This document shows positions 1 through 6,586 of a DNA stretch of 15,358 bases, piece by piece. A program made the position numbers and the translations under genes. Each line of letters begins with the position of its first letter. Within the stretch, counting starts at the first letter, position 1. The notes beneath the pieces are model-generated. The model was not told where the DNA came from. It was given only the letters and a program-made list of their open reading frames with translations, and made no database searches. Origin of the DNA: JBHELT01 sp046262935 (lineage in GTDB: Bacteria > Actinomycetota > CADDZG01 > JAHWKV01); assembly GCA_046262935.1 (NCBI GenBank), contig JBHELT010000047.1, positions 1-15,358 on the forward strand, in the 5' to 3' direction.

Positions 1-1
1 G

Positions 2-139
2 GCCGAATCCGAAGGTCACCACCCCGACTTGAAGATCGGGTGGGGATATACGAGCGTTTCGCTCAAAACCCATGCAGCCAAAGGCCTGACGGACAACGAT
101 TTCATAATGGCAGCACGCATCGACCGGATGGTCAGCTAG
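2..139 (+). CDS. 4a-hydroxytetrahydrobiopterin dehydratase (pterin carbinolamine dehydratase), 3' end only
   Basis: This is the last 45 codons of a gene that begins upstream of the window. The visible part contains the family signature: AE..GHHPD at residues 1-9 of the fragment, then a V.LKTH strand and the GLTDNDFIMAARID helix typical of the C-terminal half of PCD/DCoH proteins. The His-His pair and the later His belong to the pterin-binding active site known for the family. The enzyme dehydrates 4a-hydroxytetrahydropterin during pterin recycling; in bacteria without aromatic amino acid hydroxylases its role is unclear, and it may serve molybdopterin or folate metabolism. The gene stops (TAG) 3 bp before the convergent YchF-like gene, with no visible terminator. 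Confidence 0.9.
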   Translation, partial: AESEGHHPDLKIGWGYTSVSLKTHAAKGLTDNDFIMAARIDRMVS

Positions 140-142
140 AAG

Positions 143-1111
143 TCAAACGTTGAAGCGGAAGTGCGTTACGTCGCCTTCTTGGAAGACGTAATCTTTACCT
201 TCAACTCTTAGTTTGCCCGCCGCCTTGGCCGCGTCCCACGATCCACATTCGACGAGCACGTCATACGACACAACCTCGGCCCTTATGAACCCGCGTTGGA
301 TGTCGGAGTGGATCGCCCCTGCCGCTTCGGGAGCGGTTGCCCCCCTTCGGACCTCCCATGCGCGCGATTCGGTGTCGCCTGCGGTGAAGAATGTTATGAG
401 GTCGAGACTTCGATACACCGTTGAGATCAACTGGCCCAAAACAGGTTCGGTCACTCCGTACGCTTCGAGGAGTGGGAGTGCCTCTTCGTTCGGCAGCCCG
501 GCGACCTCAGATTCCAACGACGCGTTGGCCACGAAGGCTGGCAGGCCGATCTCGGGTGGACTCTGCCCCATCGATGATTCATCGACGTTCCAAAGAACGA
601 TCACCGGCTTCAGGGTTATCGGGGCGAGCGGTGAAAAGACTTCGAGGGCTGGCCTCTCCCACTGTCCATCGGACAGGAATCTTCCTTCCTCCAACAGAGC
701 CAGCGCCGACTCGAGGGCTGGCACTTCGTTCTTCGCCGACGCGTCTTTGCGCGCTCTGGCAAGTCTGTTCTCAACCGGACCGGTGTCGGCCAGCACCAAT
801 TCTTCGGCGAAAGACCTGGCGGTCTTTTCGGCCTCGAGGCCCCCGAAGTTGGCAACTACCACGACCACCGCGTCCGCATCGCGCAGTCGAGCGATAGCCG
901 CTGCCTGGGTCCGTGCGGTTTCGTGAACATCGACGGCTTCGATCTGAGCCGGAACCCGCTTTCGCGATTCGTGCAGTTCCACCAGAACATCGAGCCTGGG
1001 ATCGGGTACGGGCACAGTTGCGACATCAGCTTTCGAGATGCCGGCTCCAAGAGCGCGGAAGAACGTTGTCTTTCCGGCCCCCTGGGGGCCGGTTATCCCT
1101 ATCGATTTCAT
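143..1111 (-). CDS. Divergent YchF/Obg-like P-loop GTPase/ATPase with TGS (DUF933) domain
   Basis: The 322-residue product resembles YchF (usually about 360 residues), a ribosome-associated P-loop ATPase. Visible parts are the P-loop GPQGAGKT (8-15), the NVDE purine-specificity motif (175-178), an A-SLE-EVA region (about 196-204) and a complete C-terminal TGS domain (about 238-322) ending in EGDVTHFRFNV, which matches YchF closely. What is missing is the G3/switch II stretch: where YchF has DIAGLV and a glycine-rich insert, this protein has VDVHETARTQ (60-69) and runs straight into the next strand, which accounts for much of the shorter length. Hydrolysis or its regulation may therefore differ. 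A hexamer TATCCT lies 8 nt upstream of the ATG and there is no Shine-Dalgarno, so translation may be leaderless. Standard YchF is normally single-copy; this could be a paralogue or a lineage form. Confidence 0.85.
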   Translation of the reverse strand: MKSIGITGPQGAGKTTFFRALGAGISKADVATVPVPDPRLDVLVELHESRKRVPAQIEAVDVHETARTQAAAIARLRDADAVVVVVANFGGLEAEKTARSFAEELVLADTGPVENRLARARKDASAKNEVPALESALALLEEGRFLSDGQWERPALEVFSPLAPITLKPVIVLWNVDESSMGQSPPEIGLPAFVANASLESEVAGLPNEEALPLLEAYGVTEPVLGQLISTVYRSLDLITFFTAGDTESRAWEVRRGATAPEAAGAIHSDIQRGFIRAEVVSYDVLVECGSWDAAKAAGKLRVEGKDYVFQEGDVTHFRFNV

Positions 1112-1119
1112 CGGCCGTC

Positions 1120-1125
1120 AGGATA
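1120..1125 (-). promoter_or_regulatory. Putative -10 hexamer (TATCCT) of the YchF-like gene
   Basis: TATCCT on the minus strand fits the actinobacterial TANNNT -10 consensus and ends 8 nt before the ATG, so transcription would start at or next to the start codon. No convincing -35 was seen. The inference rests on the recurring pattern in this window. Confidence 0.35.
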
Positions 1126-1144
1126 GCCTTGAATCGATGTTGTC

Positions 1145-1390
1145 ATGCTAGAGATCACCGGAAGCGCCGAAGAGGTGCTGCGACGCGCTTACGACGCTGC
1201 CCAGCGCTTCAATCCTGATGCCAAGATACGCGTCTACCGGTTGGGTGCGACGATTGAAACTGGCTTCACCGATGTCCCCGAGCCCGATGACGAAACGATC
1301 TCGCTCGAAGAGATGATCTTATATGTCGAGTCGGGCATCGAAGGAACCCTCGACACCACCGAGAGACATGACCGCCTGATCGTTCGCTGA
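1145..1390 (+). CDS. Small HesB/IscA-like (A-type carrier fold) protein without cysteines
   Basis: The 81-residue protein opens with MLEITGSAEEVLRRAY and continues with a basic strand (DAKIRVYRL), an acidic segment (DVPEPDDETI) and LEEMILYVESGIEGTLD. This order of helix, strand, acidic loop and 'xxYVESGIEGTLD' resembles Fe-S cluster biosynthesis (HesB/IscA/NfuA-N) domains. The protein has no cysteine at all, so it cannot bind a cluster in the way IscA does. It is divergent from the YchF-like gene with 33 bp between the start codons and is followed directly by the repeat region. The family assignment is a pattern judgement; it may be a degenerate carrier or a structural homologue with another role. 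Confidence 0.55.
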   Translation: MLEITGSAEEVLRRAYDAAQRFNPDAKIRVYRLGATIETGFTDVPEPDDETISLEEMILYVESGIEGTLDTTERHDRLIVR

Positions 1391-1399
1391 ACGTGTGGG

Positions 1400-1435
1400 G
1401 TGGGGTGGGGGCCTTGCTACGGCAACATCAATCGC
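1400..1435 (+). repeat. Head-plus-half copy of the quasi-palindromic repeat
   Basis: This 36-bp stretch runs from GTGGGGTGGGGG through CCTTGCTAC to GGCAACATCAATCGC. It matches 1454-1490 except for one extra G there. It lacks the distal half of the 60-bp element, so it looks like a truncated unit. Confidence 0.8.
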
Positions 1436-1453
1436 GGCACTCGTGGGTTAGGC

Positions 1454-1555
1454 GTGGGGTGGGGGGCCTTGCTACGGCAACATCAATCGCCCGTGACTCT
1501 GCGCCGACCAGCACCTGTGGGGCTCATAGGTTGCCTCCGAAGACCCCCACCCCAC
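1454..1555. repeat. Complete 102-bp quasi-palindrome with G-rich arms (repeat copy I)
   Basis: The outer arms are a perfect 12-bp inverted pair: GTGGGGTGGGGG at 1454-1465 and its reverse complement at 1544-1555. Inside lies a 60-bp core (1476-1535) that begins GGCAAC and ends GTTGCC. Its first 20 and last 17 bp equal the reverse complement of the cores at 1669-1728 and 1787-1846, while the middle 23 bp differ. The G-rich arms have runs of four and five guanines separated by single T. Confidence 0.8.
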
Positions 1556-1620
1556 CCTCGCGCGAGAAGGCACACGCAGCCGCATCGCGCGACCCCACTG
1601 GCGCTCACACTTGTCGCAAA

Positions 1621-1856
1621 GGACCTTCCGCCCAACCCGTTCGAGAGGGTGATGGGCCCGCTGCTGAGGGCAACCTATGAGCCCCGCGACGGCCGCACAG
1701 CACACGGCCACGGGCGATTGATGTTGCCAAGAGCACTGGACCTTCAGCCCACCAGTTGCCAAAGGGTGAAGGGCGCCGCTGCGGAGGGCAACCTATGAGC
1801 CCCGCGACGGCCGCACAGCACACGGCCACGGGCGATTGATGTTGCCAGGAGCAGTG
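1621..1856 (+). repeat. Two tandem units of about 118 bp, each holding one 60-bp core
   Basis: The unit starting at about 1621 (GGACCTTC) recurs at about 1739 with an offset of 118 bp. The stretches 1666-1745 and 1784-1863 (80 bp each) differ at only two positions; the segments before them are clearly related but more diverged. The 60-bp cores at 1669-1728 and 1787-1846 are identical. The second copy runs to within 5 bp of the stop codon of the convergent SGNH hydrolase gene. Confidence 0.85.
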
Positions 1857-1867
1857 GACCTTCGCAC

Positions 1868-2665
1868 TCACCCCTTGCGGGCGGTCCCCTTGCGCTTGGG
1901 TTTGACTTCGGCAGCTTCCACCGTCTTCATCGCCGCCGCCTTGATGGTGTCGAACATTGCGTCTACCCATAGCAGGTAACCGCCGGCACTTGGATGGAAC
2001 AGGTCCCACGAGAAGTACCGAAATGGTTCTCTGGCGAACTCATCGCCGGTTGCCGCAGCTAGGTCGAAGTAGGGAACGGCGCGAGCGATCGCTTCGTCGC
2101 GGATGGCATCGGCAACTCGTCGACCGCTCCAACCGATCAACGCCCTGAGCGGTTGTGCCCAGGCCCTTGGGGCCCCCATGTCGGGGGGACCGATCACAAC
2201 AACCGAGGCGCCCGTCGACAACAGCGACTCCAGCGTACGCCCCATCTTTTCGCGTACTTTCGCCGGAGCGATGAAATGTGTCGCATCATTCGCGCCAACT
2301 TCTATCAGCACCAACCGCGGTTTCAGATCCAACACCAGTGGCAACTGCGAATCGGCGACATCGGATGTGTTGTTACCCGACATCCCCAACACATTCAGTC
2401 GTACACGGAAATCTTCGCCGAGCCTTTGGGCGACAAGCCATGGGAACGATCGCTCCGGCGTTGTGCCGACCCCGACGGTGAAGCTGTCTCCTATGACCAC
2501 AAGATCAAGGCGCGGGCCCTTCTCATCGCCGAAGTCGCCTTGTATCCGATCAGGTGGGCCTTCTTTCAGGTAGTCGCGCCTAAGAGCGATCGCTATCTCG
2601 GCCCCCAACCCGGCCAGCGCACCAAACGCCACTGCGACGAATGAGCCGCGGATGAATCTGCCCAC
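1868..2665 (-). CDS. SGNH/GDSL-family hydrolase with N-terminal membrane anchor or signal
   Basis: The 265-residue protein starts with a short basic segment and a hydrophobic stretch (about 8-28) that should act as signal anchor or signal peptide, so the enzyme probably works outside the membrane. The SGNH blocks are in order: block I VVIGDSFTVG with nucleophile Ser61, block II with Gly94 in NVLGMSGN, block III GAND with Asn126, and block V DLFHP with Asp221 and His224. The family covers esterases, lipases, acetylhydrolases and lysophospholipases; the substrate cannot be read from the sequence. The C-terminus is rich in Lys/Arg (about 255-265). The GTG start follows an AGGA 5 nt upstream that overlaps the greA stop, and the gap to greA is 7 bp, so the two genes are probably co-transcribed and translationally coupled. 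Confidence 0.88.
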   Translation of the reverse strand: MGRFIRGSFVAVAFGALAGLGAEIAIALRRDYLKEGPPDRIQGDFGDEKGPRLDLVVIGDSFTVGVGTTPERSFPWLVAQRLGEDFRVRLNVLGMSGNNTSDVADSQLPLVLDLKPRLVLIEVGANDATHFIAPAKVREKMGRTLESLLSTGASVVVIGPPDMGAPRAWAQPLRALIGWSGRRVADAIRDEAIARAVPYFDLAAATGDEFAREPFRYFSWDLFHPSAGGYLLWVDAMFDTIKAAAMKTVEAAEVKPKRKGTARKG

Positions 2666-2672
2666 GTGTGTC

Positions 2673-3158
2673 CTAACTCGCTCTCATAGCGACGATCTCG
2701 ACCTTGAACTTTCCCGCAGGCGCGCTGACTTCGACGATCTCGCCCACACGCCTTCCTACCAATGCAGTCCCAAGTGGAGAAGATGTTGTAACTGTCCTCA
2801 TACCTGGAAGTTTCTCTTCGTTCGATTGAGCGAGCAGATAGTCTTCGGTGTCGTCTCCATCTTTCACGGTCACGATCACACCGACCGCCGCTTGGTCGGT
2901 CTGCGCTGGGCTATCGCGCACGACCGCCCGATTGACGGTTGCTTCGAGTGTGCGGATGCGAGCTTCCATCATCCCTTGTGCGTCTTTGGCCGAGTGATAT
3001 TCGGCGTTCTCCTTCAGGTCTCCAAATTCGCGCGCTCGCTGGAGGCGAGTGCTCATCTCTGCACGACCTGTTGTCGTTAGTTCTTCGAGTTCACTCTTCA
3101 TGCGTTCCAGCGTTTCCGGTGAAACGACGATGGGGTCTTGGGTGTTTGGCATGCCCAT
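2673..3158 (-). CDS. greA: Transcription elongation factor GreA
   Basis: The 161-residue product has the GreA/GreB layout: an N-terminal antiparallel coiled coil (about 13-85) with the loop EFGDLKENAEYHSAK, whose acidic Asp47 and Glu50 correspond to the catalytic tip, and a C-terminal FKBP-like domain (about 90-158) with SPLGTALVGRRVGE. GreA enters the secondary channel of RNA polymerase and stimulates cleavage of backtracked transcripts. Two ATG codons lie 6 bp apart. There is no good Shine-Dalgarno; TAATCT at 3159-3164 directly abuts the first ATG, so if it is the -10 element the mRNA would begin at the second ATG (3152, 159 residues). The first ATG is kept as the conservative call. Confidence 0.97.
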   Translation of the reverse strand: MGMPNTQDPIVVSPETLERMKSELEELTTTGRAEMSTRLQRAREFGDLKENAEYHSAKDAQGMMEARIRTLEATVNRAVVRDSPAQTDQAAVGVIVTVKDGDDTEDYLLAQSNEEKLPGMRTVTTSSPLGTALVGRRVGEIVEVSAPAGKFKVEIVAMRAS

Positions 3159-3164
3159 AGATTA
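3159..3164 (-). promoter_or_regulatory. Putative -10 hexamer (TAATCT) of greA
   Basis: On the minus strand TAATCT fits TANNNT and is followed by 6 nt and then the second ATG of greA, which suggests a leaderless transcript. No convincing -35 is visible 16-18 nt upstream. Confidence 0.35.
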
Positions 3165-3168
3165 AGCC

Positions 3169-3239
3169 CCCGATGGGTTGTTGCTCCACTCGGCTAAACT
3201 TTCCAGGCATCAACCCCATCGGGCAGCAACCCCATCGGG
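3169..3239. repeat. Inverted/direct repeats of CAACCCCATCGGG in the greA-amidase intergenic region
   Basis: CAACCCCATCGGG occurs at 3211-3223 and 3227-3239 (16 bp apart), and its near reverse complement CCCGATGGGTTG at 3169-3180. All three lie between two divergent starts (greA and the amidase). They could be operator half-sites for a shared regulator or could form a hairpin in the amidase leader. The function is not known. Confidence 0.55.
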
Positions 3240-3276
3240 ACCCACAGACAAGGGGAACACCATCGCAGATCACGAG

Positions 3277-4599
3277 ATGACCATCGCAAGGGCTCGACAA
3301 CTCCTAGATTCCGGTCGTCGTACAGCCGTTCAACTGACTGAAGCATGCCTCGAACGGATCGAGCAAACCGAGCCCGCGCTCAAAGCATGGGTGACGATCG
3401 ACGTTGAAGGGGCACTCGAGACTGCACGCAGGATCGATACCGAAGGCGTCGCCAATAAGGGCCTCCTGTCGGGCATCCCGGTGTCAGTCAAAGACATCTT
3501 CGATGTCGAAGGTTTACCTACGACCGCATCGTCGCGCGTGCTTGAAGGAAACATCGCATCTACGGATGCCGACGTCGTGCGCACCATCAAAGACCAGGGC
3601 GCGGTCATCCTCGGCAAGACCAACACCCATGAGTTCGCGTACGGATACGTAACACCGCCGACGAGCAACCCTTGGGACCTCGGACGCATACCGGGAGGTT
3701 CCAGTGGAGGCGCCGCGGTCTCGGTAGCCGTCGGCGCCGCTCTTGGAGCCATCGGATCGGACACGGGTGGATCGATCCGCGTGCCCGCGGCTTTGAATGG
3801 AGTCACCGGACTGCTGCCGCGCCACGGGGTTTTGTCATTGAAGGGTGTCATTCCGCTAGCACCCAGCCTCGATGCCGTTGGCACCATCGCCCAAGACGCG
3901 CAAGACGTCGCCTTCATGTGGGCAGCGCTGTCTGGTGAGACTGCGATCATCGATGCACCGAAGTTCAGCATCGGCATCCCCGACCAAACGGTCTTCGGAG
4001 AAGTTGATGATGAAGTTCTGGAAGCATTCGATCGAGCAGTCACATCGATAAGTGCATTGGCCGACAGTACTTCACACATCAAACTGCCGCCATTCGAAGA
4101 TTTCAACCTGCCGCGCGGTGCGATCATCATGCCGGAATCACTGGATGCGCATCGCAGCAAAGGATGGTGGCCCGCTAAGAAAGACCTGTATTCCGAAGAA
4201 CTGCAGACCTACTTCGAGTTCGCAGAGAGTTTCATGACTGGCGAGATGGCCGAATCCGGACAGGAATTTGCAAGAACGTTGGTTGATCAATTCCTTTCCG
4301 GCATGGAAAGTGTCGATGTGGCGGTCACTCCGAGTGCACCCTGTGGTGCCCCCACCCACGAAGAGGCGGCTAAGGTTGAACCGATGAGCCCAAGAAGACC
4401 GGTCGCGTTGAAACTGATGAGGCTCCCGGGGCCGGTGAACATGGCAGGTCTCGCTGCGATATCGCTGCCTTGTGGGTTCACTGCTCGTGGCTTGCCGATC
4501 GGCTTGCAGATCATCGGACGCGACGAGAGATTACTGATCGCGATCGCTGACGCTTACCAGAAGCAAACCGAATGGCATAAGACAAAACCGACGATCTAG
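3277..4599 (+). CDS. Amidase signature family enzyme (Ser-cisSer-Lys)
   Basis: The 440-residue product, counted from ATG 3277, carries the complete amidase-signature core: catalytic Lys72 in SVKDIFDVEG, cis-Ser142 in GGSSGG (140-145) and nucleophile Ser166 in GSDTGGSIRVP. Family members hydrolyse amide bonds in small amides, aryl amides or peptides; GatA is a paralogue, but no gatB or gatC is nearby and the substrate cannot be assigned. The frame is open further upstream (to 3178) but only with rare starts and across the intergenic repeats; ATG 3277 is chosen because TIARARQLLDSG is the usual family beginning. An AGGGGA sits too far upstream (about 20 nt) for a good ribosome site. The gene ends 2 bp before the E2-like gene, with which it surely shares a transcript. 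Confidence 0.92.
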   Translation: MTIARARQLLDSGRRTAVQLTEACLERIEQTEPALKAWVTIDVEGALETARRIDTEGVANKGLLSGIPVSVKDIFDVEGLPTTASSRVLEGNIASTDADVVRTIKDQGAVILGKTNTHEFAYGYVTPPTSNPWDLGRIPGGSSGGAAVSVAVGAALGAIGSDTGGSIRVPAALNGVTGLLPRHGVLSLKGVIPLAPSLDAVGTIAQDAQDVAFMWAALSGETAIIDAPKFSIGIPDQTVFGEVDDEVLEAFDRAVTSISALADSTSHIKLPPFEDFNLPRGAIIMPESLDAHRSKGWWPAKKDLYSEELQTYFEFAESFMTGEMAESGQEFARTLVDQFLSGMESVDVAVTPSAPCGAPTHEEAAKVEPMSPRRPVALKLMRLPGPVNMAGLAAISLPCGFTARGLPIGLQIIGRDERLLIAIADAYQKQTEWHKTKPTI

Positions 4600-4601
4600 G
4601 G

Positions 4602-5408
4602 ATGGCCAAGACTTTTCGCCGAGCCAAGAACCTGCCCACCTGGCGAAGGATCGCTGTTAATGCATGGGCTCCTCCCCAAGAAGCAACCATCCATGGTTCG
4701 CTAGAGATCGACGCAACCGAGATGCTGCGCTACATCGACCTTGCCCGAGCCCAGGGACACCGCGTAACGGTTACGCATCTGGTGGCAAAGGCATTGGCGT
4801 TAGCGATCGCCAAGATGCCACAGGTCAATGCGATAGTGGCGAAGGGTTCGCTTTGGCTACGCGACAGCGTTGATGTCTTCTTGCAAGTCGCCCTCGATGA
4901 AGGCGAGAGTCTTTCCGGAGCAACTATCCGAAATGCTGACAAGAAGTCCGTGCCAGAGATCGCTACGGAATTGAGCGAACGAGTTTCGAAGATACGCGCC
5001 CACACAGATGAGGCTACAGAGAAAACAACCAGCACGATGTCGAAGATCCCCGACAGGTTCCTCGGTCCGATATTGCGGATGTTGTCATGGGCCCAATACG
5101 ATCACGGGATGGACCTCACGAAGCTGGGGGTCGAAAAAGACACCTTCGGCTCCGCGATGGTTACCAATGTGGGCATGTTCGGATTGCAGCAAGGTTTCCC
5201 GCCCGCGTTCCCATTGGGCAGAACGGCCATCGTTGTACTCGTTGGCGAAGTCTCCCCTAAAGCCGTCGTCATCGATGGCGAGGTCGTGGCTAGGCCGATG
5301 CTAGGACTTCATGCAACTCTAGATCACCGCATAGTGGATGGTTATCACGCTGGCGTTATTGCCTCTGAAGTGCGAAGGGCCCTGACCGACCCCCAGAAAC
5401 ATCTGTAA
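4602..5408 (+). CDS. Stand-alone 2-oxoacid dehydrogenase E2 acyltransferase catalytic domain
   Basis: The 268-residue protein matches the catalytic (CAT-fold) domain of dihydrolipoamide acyltransferases. It has the TNVGMFG segment (188-194), a VGEVSPKAVVIDGEVVARPM strand pair and the active-site motif DHRIVDG with His242 and Asp246, the residues that drive acyl transfer in E2. Unlike a true E2 it has no lipoyl domain and no E1/E3-binding domain, and no E1 or E3 gene lies nearby. It may transfer acyl groups from CoA to another acceptor, as in the related chloramphenicol acetyltransferase fold. It begins 2 bp after the amidase stop, so the two activities may act on one substrate class. There is no clear Shine-Dalgarno; translation is probably by coupling. 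Confidence 0.85.
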   Translation: MAKTFRRAKNLPTWRRIAVNAWAPPQEATIHGSLEIDATEMLRYIDLARAQGHRVTVTHLVAKALALAIAKMPQVNAIVAKGSLWLRDSVDVFLQVALDEGESLSGATIRNADKKSVPEIATELSERVSKIRAHTDEATEKTTSTMSKIPDRFLGPILRMLSWAQYDHGMDLTKLGVEKDTFGSAMVTNVGMFGLQQGFPPAFPLGRTAIVVLVGEVSPKAVVIDGEVVARPMLGLHATLDHRIVDGYHAGVIASEVRRALTDPQKHL

Positions 5409-5455
5409 GCCCGAGGGGAATGACATGGATGACAGTGGATGCGAGGATGTGATTC

Positions 5456-6106
5456 ATGCAGATCCCATTGATCAGAAAACTCGCTAAACCGGCCCTCACC
5501 TATGGTCCCGCCTTCTTATGCCCCGCGGTGTGGGCATTCGCTAAGTACCCGCAAGAGATGGGTTGGGTCGCAGATGCATACGGTAGGACCTTCGGGATCA
5601 TCTCTTCTCTCTACGAAGATTGGACGAAGGTGGAGGGATACGGCGAGCCACTGGAGCGGGCCCTGGATGAAGTCCGACAACCACCTTCGCGGATACTTGA
5701 TGTAGCAACCGGCACCGGGTTCGTTGCGCGCAAGTTGAAGAAGATGTTCCCAAGCGCCGAGGTGACAGGGGTCGACATCACCTCGCAGATGATCTCGATC
5801 GCGCAACATCAGGCAGTTGCAGAAGGACTCGACATCGACTTCAAGGTGGCCGACTCGGCCGAGCTGCCCTTCGAGGACGCTACATTCGATCTGGTCGTCT
5901 TACAGAACTCGATCCCTTACGCCGAGGAACTGATGAGGGTGACGGCCGCGGGGGGACGGGTGCTTGTGATCTTCTCATTCGGCGGACCTTGGGTCAGCCT
6001 CGCATGGCCGGCGCTCGGCGAGAATTTCCAGGCGGCGGGGGCCGAGTACATATGGTCATCCACCGAAGGCTCTGGCTTCTATGGGGTGGCAAGAAGATCG
6101 AAGTAA
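5456..6106 (+). CDS. Class I SAM-dependent methyltransferase
   Basis: The 216-residue protein has motif I ILDVATGTGFVAR (80-92), the ribose-binding acidic residue Asp107 in VTGVD, the ADSAELPF motif (132-139) and the FDLVVLQNS strand (144-152) of UbiE/Methyltransf_11-type enzymes. The acceptor is unknown. The N-terminal 70 residues are partly hydrophobic (PAFLCPAVWAFA at 18-29) but not a convincing membrane segment. The C-terminal part after the 'GGRVLVIF' strand is short. An in-frame TGA at 5450-5452 rules out an upstream start, and GAGGA lies about 9 nt before the ATG. It follows the E2-like gene by 47 bp in the same direction. Confidence 0.88.
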   Translation: MQIPLIRKLAKPALTYGPAFLCPAVWAFAKYPQEMGWVADAYGRTFGIISSLYEDWTKVEGYGEPLERALDEVRQPPSRILDVATGTGFVARKLKKMFPSAEVTGVDITSQMISIAQHQAVAEGLDIDFKVADSAELPFEDATFDLVVLQNSIPYAEELMRVTAAGGRVLVIFSFGGPWVSLAWPALGENFQAAGAEYIWSSTEGSGFYGVARRSK

Positions 6107-6136
6107 GATCCACCCAACACGCAAAGAAGGGACCCG

Positions 6137-6436
6137 ATGACCTACATATCTGAGTCGCCGGCAGGATTCATCGCACGCAAAGAAGGTGTCGAGGCAGTCA
6201 TGATGCCTATAGGCGCCCACGACGCGCAGCTGGTTCTGATCGCATCAGACGGTGAATGGTTGAGGTACGTCGTTCCCTCGCTCGACGACGCCAAGGTGGT
6301 CTGCGAGCGCCTCGGCATCGAAGGGCACGAAGGATATCCCGACCACCTAAGGCAAAGGATGGCCCTTTACAGAAGGACCCCTGAAGACTGGGCGTCGGCC
6401 CCCTATCCCGAAAGAACTCGCGGCACCTCGGTGTAG
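6137..6436 (+). CDS. Conserved-looking small protein of unknown function (99 aa)
   Basis: I do not recognise this 99-residue protein. It is soluble, with no cysteine and no membrane segment. The pattern of alternating hydrophobic strands (EAVMMPIG, AQLVLIASDG, WLRYVVPSLDD) followed by helix AKVVCERLG-like residues and a C-terminal basic helix suggests a small alpha/beta domain. A strong ribosome site (AGAAGGG, 5 nt before the ATG) makes it a real gene. It is 30 bp after the methyltransferase and is the last gene of the amidase-led unit. Confidence 0.75.
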   Translation: MTYISESPAGFIARKEGVEAVMMPIGAHDAQLVLIASDGEWLRYVVPSLDDAKVVCERLGIEGHEGYPDHLRQRMALYRRTPEDWASAPYPERTRGTSV

Positions 6437-6545
6437 GGCCCGCATCTAAAGACGCAGCCGGAAACAATCGCTCGCCGATAACTGGGCTTTCGGCACTTAT
6501 CTCGGGGTTGGCGGGATCTAAGCCGCAGGATGCCGGACGCGACAA

Positions 6546-6575
6546 CGCCCCGGCGGTTGGATCGGCACCGGGGCG
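6546..6575. repeat. GC-rich 8-bp inverted repeat (hairpin)
   Basis: CGCCCCGG at 6546-6553 and CCGGGGCG at 6568-6575 form a perfect 8-bp stem with a 14-nt loop. It lies between the ends of two convergent units. It has no following T-run on either strand, so it is not a standard intrinsic terminator, although it could block read-through or protect the mRNA end of the upstream + strand unit. Confidence 0.45.
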
Positions 6576-6586
6576 CAGGATGGGCG

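Larger units (their letters stand above)
1391..1867. repeat. Non-coding mosaic of quasi-palindromic repeats between convergent genes
   Basis: This 477-bp gap between the HesB-like gene and the SGNH hydrolase gene holds no believable coding region. It is almost entirely repeats: G-rich head modules, three copies of a 60-bp element bounded by GGCAAC and GTTGCC (one inverted relative to the other two), a half copy, and a two-unit tandem duplication of about 118 bp. The open frames crossing it only read the repeats. The layout recalls bacterial interspersed mosaic elements (REP/BIME), which tend to lie downstream of genes and can act in mRNA 3'-end stability, termination or supercoiling; a function here is inference. 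Confidence 0.85.

Noticed and set aside
213..926. 237-codon open frame antisense to the YchF-like gene
   Set aside because: The minus strand carries the P-loop, NVDE and TGS motifs; the plus frame is Ser/Arg/Ala-rich noise.
1393..1798. Open reading frames across the repeat region (also on the opposite strand, 1472-2009)
   Set aside because: They only translate the repeat modules, show identical peptides from repeated DNA, and have no ribosome site or family resemblance.
1400..1863. Possible CRISPR array
   Set aside because: Repeat units are few, in both orientations, and irregularly spaced; there are no unique spacers of constant length between identical short repeats and no cas genes.
3330..4160. 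276-codon open frame antisense to the amidase gene
   Set aside because: The plus strand encodes a complete amidase with all catalytic residues; the antisense frame is a by-product of codon bias and resembles nothing.
3277..4599. Amidase as GatA of the tRNA amidotransferase
   Set aside because: No gatB or gatC lies next to it, and the neighbours are an E2-like acyltransferase and a methyltransferase; the signature motifs are common to all amidases.
4602..5408. E2-like gene as part of a pyruvate or branched-chain dehydrogenase complex
   Set aside because: There is no lipoyl domain, no E1/E3-binding domain and no E1 or E3 gene in the neighbourhood.
6546..6575. GC hairpin considered as an intrinsic terminator or riboswitch part
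   Set aside because: No T-run follows on either strand, and the surrounding sequence did not match any riboswitch pattern I know.
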